Assembly (NCBI RefSeq): GCF_002797415.1
Contig: NZ_KZ454944.1
Location: 147,745 to 211,744 of the forward strand
Length of the DNA stretch: 64,000 nt
From: Bacillus alkalisoli
Lineage (GTDB): Bacteria > Bacillota > Bacilli > Bacillales > Bacillaceae_I
Direction of reading: 5' to 3'
The notes beneath the pieces were generated by a model. That model did no database searches, was not told the origin of the DNA, and saw only the letters and a list, made by a program, of their open reading frames with translations. A program made the translations under genes and the position numbers. Below are positions 58,901-64,000 of the stretch, piece by piece (the stretch's first letter is position 1; the number at the start of each line of letters is the position of its first letter).

Positions 58901-59857
58901 ATGATGAAAAAAGGAGTTATATCTTTAGGGGAAGCATTAATAGATTTCATTCCGCTTGATGAACATAATGTAACGTATCAAAAAAGCCCAGGGGGAGCGC
59001 CAGCAAACGTAGCGGTAGGTGTTGCTAGACTACAAACACCTTCCACGTTTGTTGGTAAAGTTGGAAACGATGTACTTGGTCGATTTTTGAAAGAAACGCT
59101 TCAAAATTACGGCGTGAATACAAACTATATGTCTATGACAGACGACGTACGCACTGGAGCCGTTTTTGTCACACTTGGACAGGGTGGCGAAAGAAGTTTT
59201 GACTTTTATATTGACCCAAGTGCAGATCGATTTTTACAGGAAGAGGATATTGTAGATACGCTTTTTGAAGAACATAACATCCTACACGTCGGATCTATTT
59301 CCATGATAAGTGAACCTTCTAGAAGTGCAACGGAGAAAGCTGTTGAGCAGGCAAAAGAGAAAGGGCTAATCGTTTCGTATGACCCGAATTTACGTTTAAG
59401 TTTGTGGCAGTCAGAACAACAAGCAAAAGAAACGATTTTGTCCATCATGCCAAAAGTGGATGTATTAAAGATTTCCGAAGAAGAGTTGGAGTTTCTAACA
59501 GGAGAAGCTGAGATTGAGATAGGGGTAGCTTCTTTAAAGGAACAGTATAACATTCCACTCATTTTCATCACGCTAGGAGCGGAAGGTAGTTATGCGTTTA
59601 TGAAAGACGGTTCAGTACGTGTTCCAGCAATGAAAGTGAACGCTGTAGATACTACTGGAGCAGGAGACGCATTCGTATCAGGTATTCTTTACTGCCTTGC
59701 GAACATGAACGAAAGTGTAAATGAAATTACACTAGAAAAAGCAAGAAAAATGGCCGAATTCGCCAGTGTATCCGGCGGCCTCGCTGCATCCCAAAAAGGA
59801 GCCATGACCGCCCTACCAACATTAGAAAAAGTGGAATTGTTAGTAAAAAGAAATTAA
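58901..59857 (+). CDS. scrK: Fructokinase, PfkB family
   Basis: 318 residues. SLGEALIDFIP, SPGGAPANVAVGVARL (first PfkB signature), and DTTGAGDAFVSGIL (second signature with the catalytic Asp). It phosphorylates the fructose released from sucrose-6-phosphate. GCGAGGAGGCG precedes the ATG pair at 58901/58904. A small GGAGGGCT/AGCCTTCC hairpin at 58855-58876 separates it from sacP. Confidence 0.93.
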   Translation: MMKKGVISLGEALIDFIPLDEHNVTYQKSPGGAPANVAVGVARLQTPSTFVGKVGNDVLGRFLKETLQNYGVNTNYMSMTDDVRTGAVFVTLGQGGERSFDFYIDPSADRFLQEEDIVDTLFEEHNILHVGSISMISEPSRSATEKAVEQAKEKGLIVSYDPNLRLSLWQSEQQAKETILSIMPKVDVLKISEEELEFLTGEAEIEIGVASLKEQYNIPLIFITLGAEGSYAFMKDGSVRVPAMKVNAVDTTGAGDAFVSGILYCLANMNESVNEITLEKARKMAEFASVSGGLAASQKGAMTALPTLEKVELLVKRN

Positions 59858-59890
59858 TTTGTTTTTGTTAGTTTTGTTTCAACGTATACA

Positions 59891-60103
59891 GTTGATTTCA
59901 GCTGCAGGTGTGAGACTCCTTGAAAATGCATACGCATTTTCTTCGTGCGAGGCATCGCTCCGGAGCCTTCCTTGTCCTGCGGGAAAGCGTGTCAAGTGAG
60001 ACCCCACAGGCGCTTGCGCCGAGGAGTAGGTTTTTTCAAGACAGTGAAAATAACCTTCCTTTTTACCGCCCGCGGAAAGCGAACACCTGCAGCTGAAATC
60101 AAC
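59891..60103 (+). repeat. R1 GC-rich hairpin element, copy M (long form)
   Basis: Arms GTTGATTTCAGCTGCAGGTG / CACCTGCAGCTGAAATCAAC perfect and private to this copy. Both inserted modules present. It lies between scrK and sacA, inside the operon. Confidence 0.9.
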
Positions 60104-60146
60104 AATTAGAACCCTAAAATATAGAAATAAAAGTAGGAGGTATCGA

Positions 60147-61592
60147 ATGACTTCCAAAGATGATGCACTAAAACAACAAGCATTAGCAGAAGTAGAAAAA
60201 TACAAAGAATTAGTGGAAAACGACTATTACCGTCTAAACTATCACATCATGCCTCCAGTAGGCTTACTAAACGACCCGAATGGCTTCATTCACTGGAACG
60301 GAACATATCACTTATTTTATCAATGGATGCCATTTAAAACTGGTCATGGCGCAAAGTTTTGGGGTCACTACACATCAACAGACCTTGTCCAATGGACACA
60401 CGAAAAAATTGCCCTAGCACCGAGTGACTGGTTTGATAAAAATGGCTGTTATTCAGGATGCGCCATTTCCCATCAAGGTGAACTACTCCTTTTTTACACA
60501 GGAAATGTAAAAGATGAAGAAGGAAACCGTGAAACCTACCAATGCCTTGCCGTATCTAAGGATGGCATCCGTTTTGAAAAAAAAGGGCCAGTAGTCCAGT
60601 TACCTACTGAAGCATATACCGCACACTTCCGCGACCCGAAAGTATGGAAACATGATGATAAGTGGTATATGGTTGTTGGTGCACAAAGTCATGAACTAGA
60701 AGGAAAAGTTGCGCTTTTAAAATCCGAAAACGGAACAGATTGGCAACATGTGGGAGCAATTGCTGGGTCTAATTTGAACGGATTAGGAGAATTTGGCTAC
60801 ATGTGGGAATGCCCTGATTTGTTTCACCTTGATGACAAGGATGTATTAATTGTCTCTCCACAAGGGTTAAAGCCAGAAGGCTATAAGTATCAAAATGTGT
60901 TTCAAGCCGGATATTTCCTAGGGAAATTAGAATATCAAGAGGCAAACTTTGAACATGGAGAGTTTGTAGAACTCGATAGAGGCTTTGAATTTTACGCGCC
61001 ACAAACAACGTTAGATGAAAATGGACGCAGATTGCTGATCGGATGGATGGGTGTACCGGAACAACAAGAAGATAAACATCCAACAATAGAAAACCGCTGG
61101 ATTCACTGCATGACCTTGCCAAGAGAATTAAAAATGGTAAACGATAAGCTCATTCAACAACCAGTAGAAGAGTTAGCTCTTTTACGAAAGTCAAAGCTTG
61201 AACTCCAAAATGTTTACGCAGTAGACGAAATGCTAGAGTTAGATGGTATGAGTGGAGATAGTTATGAGTTATTTGTTGAATTACTAGAGAATGACTACTC
61301 CTTTTTGGAAATAAACGTAAGAGATAACGTGAGACTTATCTATAATAGAGAAGAAAAACGCTTTTCCATGGAGAGGGTTAACTTCGTGACATCTCAAACA
61401 GAAATTCGTAGTTGCTCTTTAGAAGAATTGTCTTTGTTAACTATATATTTAGACACATCATCCATAGAAGTATTTGTGAATGGTGGGGAAGAAGTGTTTA
61501 CAGCCCGTATGTTCCCGTTTGAAAGCAACCGTGCTATAAAGGTTGGTGCAAAAGGAAAACTAAAAATGAATGTCATAAAATGGGACATATAA
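60147..61592 (+). CDS. sacA: Sucrose-6-phosphate hydrolase (GH32)
   Basis: 481 residues. GH32 motifs in order: nucleophile in GLLNDPNGFIHW, YHLFYQWMP, transition-state Asp in HFRDPKVW and acid/base Glu in MWECPDLF. The C-terminal beta-sandwich follows from about residue 350. It hydrolyses sucrose-6-phosphate to glucose-6-phosphate and fructose. GTAGGAGGT precedes the ATG. Last gene of the operon, closed by a terminator. Confidence 0.95.
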   Translation: MTSKDDALKQQALAEVEKYKELVENDYYRLNYHIMPPVGLLNDPNGFIHWNGTYHLFYQWMPFKTGHGAKFWGHYTSTDLVQWTHEKIALAPSDWFDKNGCYSGCAISHQGELLLFYTGNVKDEEGNRETYQCLAVSKDGIRFEKKGPVVQLPTEAYTAHFRDPKVWKHDDKWYMVVGAQSHELEGKVALLKSENGTDWQHVGAIAGSNLNGLGEFGYMWECPDLFHLDDKDVLIVSPQGLKPEGYKYQNVFQAGYFLGKLEYQEANFEHGEFVELDRGFEFYAPQTTLDENGRRLLIGWMGVPEQQEDKHPTIENRWIHCMTLPRELKMVNDKLIQQPVEELALLRKSKLELQNVYAVDEMLELDGMSGDSYELFVELLENDYSFLEINVRDNVRLIYNREEKRFSMERVNFVTSQTEIRSCSLEELSLLTIYLDTSSIEVFVNGGEEVFTARMFPFESNRAIKVGAKGKLKMNVIKWDI

Positions 61593-61604
61593 CCTAATAC
61601 TAAC

Positions 61605-61634
61605 GAGAAGGAGAAATCCTTCTCTTTTTTATTT
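61605..61634 (+). terminator. Terminator after sacA
   Basis: GAGAAGGA-GAAA-TCCTTCTC followed by TTTTTTATTTT. Confidence 0.9.
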
Positions 61635-61645
61635 TGCGGTAAAAG

Positions 61646-61812
61646 TGAATCAATTTCATTATTAGGGTCGTGTAATGAAAAACGAATATTTTAGTTGAGT
61701 GAGTTTCATAATGTACAATTACTAAACGAAAAACGAATATTAAACCTATTCTTTCATATAATTTACGTATTATATTGAACGTTATTTAATTATAATAAAC
61801 GGAACATTCGTT
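61646..61812 (+). repeat. AT-rich palindromic element (R5), copy 4, rearranged
   Basis: Begins TGAATCAATTTCATTATTAG and AATGAAAAACGAATATT, then shows a second start-like block TGAGTGAGTTTCATAATG and the right half in inverted order relative to copy 3. It looks like one element joined to an inverted half of another. Confidence 0.75.
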
Positions 61813-61846
61813 ACGCTTATTACTTATTTGTTCATTTTGAAAATAA

Positions 61847-61878
61847 GTAAAACAGCCTCCTCCAATAAGGAGAAGGCC
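61847..61878 (-). terminator. Terminator after the atoE-like gene
   Basis: On the - strand AGGCCTTCTCC-TTATT-GGAGGAGGCT followed by GTTTTACTT. Confidence 0.8.
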
Positions 61879-61889
61879 TGAAGTCATGA

Positions 61890-63215
61890 TTATAGTAGTA
61901 AGAAAGCTAGAGAAATGATAGCTCCACTTACAAATAGTAAAATAACACAGAAGCCCATGATGTCTTTCGCCTTGAGTCCCGCAATGGCAAGTGCCGGCAA
62001 CGCCCAGAACGGTTGGATTAAGTTCGTCCAAGCATCGCCCCATGATACAGCAAGAGCCGTTTTTGCAATAGATACGTCCATTGCTTTTGCAGCTTCTAGC
62101 ATAACTGGAGCTTGGACAGCCCACTGGCCGCCTCCAGATGGTACGAAGAAGTTAACAATACCAGCGCTTAAGAATGCGAAAAAGTGGAATGTATGCTCAT
62201 TAGAAATGCTAACGAACGCTTCTGACATAACCGCCGCTAAGCCTGATGCTGTCATCATTCCCATAATACCAGCATAGAACGGGAACTGAATGATGATACC
62301 ACTTGCACCTTTCACCGCATTCATTACTGATTCTAAGAAGTTTTTAGGAGTCCAGTGGAACAGGATTCCTAAGAATAAGAATAGGAAATTAACGATATTT
62401 AAATTTAAACTAAAGCCATTGTTTGCAAAATAATAGAATAAAAAGGCTAACCCCATAACAGATACAGTTAGTGATAAAATATAACTGTTTTCTAGACGTT
62501 CAGCTGGTGTCATATTTGCCTTTTCGATTGTTGCTGCTTGTAAGTTAGATGCTTCTTCTAATAATGTACGGTCAACAGAAACTGTATCTTCTTTTGAAGG
62601 CATTAAAAGTCTGTTCATTAAAGGTAATACTAAAAACAAAGCAGCTAAAAGAATTAAGTTAAATGTAGAGAAAATAGTTTCGGAAGTAGAAATGACCCCA
62701 ATTAGATCTTGAGAAAAATGTCCTTCTGTTGCAATTGTTAACGGTATGGAACCAGAGAATCCACCATGCCACACAATAAATCCGCTGTAAGCGCTTGCAA
62801 TTAGTAGGCGATAATCTACGTTTTCCACCTTTTTCGCAAGCTCTTTTGCAAAAAGTGCCCCAATAACTAATCCGAATCCCCAGTTAATCCAACTAGCAAT
62901 TAACGAAACAACTGTTACGATAACGATAGCAGATCCTGGTGATTTTGCAGTAGAAGCAAGTGCTCCTAGAAATTTTTTGAATACAGGACTACTTGCTAAA
63001 ACATAACCTGTAACAAGTACAAGTACCATTTGCATCGAGAATGCGAGCAATCCCCAAAAGCCATCTCCCCAATGCTTTACCATGTCAACTGGTCCACTGC
63101 TTGTGAAAATTAGACCTAATCCAAATACAACAAAAGTAAGGATAATAACAAATAAAAATGGATCAGGTAAATAACGTTGCATTAGCCGATTGAAAAAAGA
63201 AATTATTGGCTTCAT
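61890..63215 (-). CDS. Short-chain fatty acid transporter, AtoE family
   Basis: 441 residues, about eleven hydrophobic segments. RLMQRYLPDPFLFVIILT, SWINWGFGLVIGALFAKEL, HGGFSGSIPLT and NFFVPSGGGQWAVQAPVML are diagnostic AtoE blocks; the last two are the re-entrant loop motifs. It is expected to take up short-chain fatty acids such as butyrate or acetoacetate. ATG at 63215 has GGGGGAGGAAG upstream; an in-frame start at 63251 lacks one. Confidence 0.9.
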   Translation of the reverse strand: MKPIISFFNRLMQRYLPDPFLFVIILTFVVFGLGLIFTSSGPVDMVKHWGDGFWGLLAFSMQMVLVLVTGYVLASSPVFKKFLGALASTAKSPGSAIVIVTVVSLIASWINWGFGLVIGALFAKELAKKVENVDYRLLIASAYSGFIVWHGGFSGSIPLTIATEGHFSQDLIGVISTSETIFSTFNLILLAALFLVLPLMNRLLMPSKEDTVSVDRTLLEEASNLQAATIEKANMTPAERLENSYILSLTVSVMGLAFLFYYFANNGFSLNLNIVNFLFLFLGILFHWTPKNFLESVMNAVKGASGIIIQFPFYAGIMGMMTASGLAAVMSEAFVSISNEHTFHFFAFLSAGIVNFFVPSGGGQWAVQAPVMLEAAKAMDVSIAKTALAVSWGDAWTNLIQPFWALPALAIAGLKAKDIMGFCVILLFVSGAIISLAFLLL

Positions 63216-63361
63216 ACTTTTTCTTCCTCCCCCATATAAGTTTGTATACAAATGTAGTAGTTCTACAATATTCAGTATATTCCTTCTATTATGGATATTT
63301 GTCCTATTTTTTTAAAAAAGTTGAGATAATTGTAGAATTACTAAATTTTGTTCTGAATTCT

Positions 63362-63472
63362 AAAAAGGATAGATAGAGAGTAGAAAAGTACCGATAGACC
63401 TGCAAAAAGTATAGATAAGCGCCTGAAAAGTGCCCATAGGACGGAGAAAAGTACCGATAGCACTCTCATACA
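63362..63472. repeat. 21-bp array (R8) between atoE-like and BCCT genes
   Basis: AAAAGTACCGATAGACC-type units with the AAAGG/AAAGT motif at 63367, 63388, 63409, 63430 and 63451, exactly 21 bp apart. Sequence unrelated to the R2 arrays but with the same period. Confidence 0.8.
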
Positions 63473-63473
63473 T

Positions 63474-63505
63474 AAAAAAAACCTACTCAATTTAATAAGT
63501 AGGTT
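63474..63505 (-). terminator. Terminator after the BCCT gene
   Basis: On the - strand AACCTACT...AGTAGGTT followed by TTTTTTATG. Confidence 0.85.
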
Positions 63506-63518
63506 CTTCCCAATCTTC

Positions 63519-64000
63519 CTATTTCGCTCGTTTCTGCTCTTTGCGCTCTTTATTCAACGCCTTCACTAAAGAATGACAAATCCCAAGTAATATAACAGTA
63601 AAAGGCAACGCAGCAACTAAGGAAGCTGTCTGTAATCCTTCTAATCCACTCGACAACAATAGAACAGCCGCAATAGAAGCCATTAAAGTCCCCCAAATGA
63701 CACGTAAAAATAATGGTGGATTCATACTACCATTCGACGTCATCGTTCCTAAAATAAACGTCGCGGAGTCCGCAGAAGTAATTAAGAACGTAAGAATCAA
63801 TAAGATAGAAAGTAATGATAGAATAAAAGTAAATGGCAGTTGTGCAAAGGTAGTAAACAATGCCGATGTAATATCATTATTTACCGTTGTGGCAATATCT
63901 GTCCCACCAAATAGATCAAAGTGTAAAGCTGTTCCTCCAAATACTGCAATCCAGAACAGTGCAATTAATGGGGGAACAATTAACACGCCAAGGACAAATT
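63519..64000 (-). CDS. BCCT-family betaine/carnitine/choline transporter (C-terminal part, cut by window edge)
   Basis: About 160 C-terminal residues read in from the right edge: FVLGVLIVPPLIALFWIAVFGG, then LTFLITSADSATFILGTMTSNG, the signature end of BCCT transporters (OpuD, BetP), and two more membrane segments with a basic tail. It would import glycine betaine or a relative as osmoprotectant. The Trp-rich substrate box lies outside the window, so substrate is open. Confidence 0.9.
   Translation of the reverse strand, partial: FVLGVLIVPPLIALFWIAVFGGTALHFDLFGGTDIATTVNNDITSALFTTFAQLPFTFILSLLSILLILTFLITSADSATFILGTMTSNGSMNPPLFLRVIWGTLMASIAAVLLLSSGLEGLQTASLVAALPFTVILLGICHSLVKALNKERKEQKRAK

Noticed and set aside
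1-64000. tRNA, rRNA, prophage or IS transposase genes
   Set aside because: Looked for acceptor/anticodon patterns, integrase, and transposase motifs; none were seen. Mobile elements here are only short, non-coding repeats.

Overview
The window is about 64 kb of an AT-rich Firmicutes chromosome, almost certainly from a member of the Bacillaceae. Grounds: AGGAGG-type ribosome sites with frequent GTG and TTG starts, sigma-B-type and sigma-D-type promoters, cre sites, a RAT antiterminator pair, S-box and B12 riboswitches, and many homologues of Bacillus subtilis genes (DeoR, NupNOPQ, YczE, YpuA, YflT, TopB, SacPA). No rRNA, tRNA, prophage, IS transposase or CRISPR array was found. Identifications rest on reading motifs in the translations; no database search was run.

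Layout. 1-5.4 kb: a partial PadR regulator, then a leftward operon (acyl-CoA thioesterase, class I ribonucleotide reductase large and small subunits, flavodoxin) behind a cobalamin riboswitch, a leader terminator and a pair of NrdR-like boxes. 5.7-11 kb: aspartase, a large-subunit catalase with a sigma-B-like promoter, and a YczE-like membrane protein. 11.1-18.7 kb: a complete bacterial microcompartment (BMC) operon of the sugar-phosphate type: DeoR/SorC regulator, PduL, a flavoprotein-like protein, acylating aldehyde dehydrogenase, triosephosphate isomerase, an RpiB homologue, deoxyribose-phosphate aldolase, two BMC-H and three BMC-P shell proteins. Five cargo proteins carry an amphipathic N-terminal helix of the encapsulation-peptide kind. 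19-29 kb: an XRE micro-regulator under a perfect cre, an NlpC/P60 endopeptidase, RluF, a DUF2254 protein and a NupNOPQ-type nucleoside ABC transporter. 29.6-36 kb: a HAMP sensor lacking a signalling tip, a TPR/pseudo-dynamin protein and a four-LysM protein. 36-49.5 kb: a class V aminotransferase, YflT-like stress protein, thioredoxin-reductase-like flavoprotein, TDO-like heme protein, topoisomerase III, a tandem P-loop ATPase, an EEP phosphatase, lipoproteins, and an S-box-controlled monooxygenase/ATP-grasp pair. 49.9-55 kb: YpuA-like, YjiH-like, HD-GYP and nitrilase genes. 55.4-61.6 kb: a sucrose PTS regulon with its own EIIA, a SacT-type antiterminator and two RAT/terminator leaders. 61.9-64 kb: an AtoE-type carrier and a partial BCCT transporter.

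How the BMC genes fit together: DERA would split deoxyribose-5-phosphate into acetaldehyde and glyceraldehyde-3-phosphate. The aldehyde dehydrogenase and PduL would convert acetaldehyde to acetyl-phosphate, while the encapsulated TIM would convert glyceraldehyde-3-phosphate to DHAP. No alcohol dehydrogenase, kinase or BMC-T protein lies in the operon.

The intergenic space is full of repeats: (R1) 13 GC-rich hairpin elements whose arms differ between copies but stay complementary within each copy; (R5) four AT-rich palindromic elements; (R3/R4) two arrays with a 51-52-bp period sharing GTTCA-N25-TGAAC; (R2/R8) arrays with an exact 21-bp period; and (R6) GTGCCTGGCAC palindromes. Together with the BMC operon and the B12/NrdR-controlled reductase these are the most interesting content.
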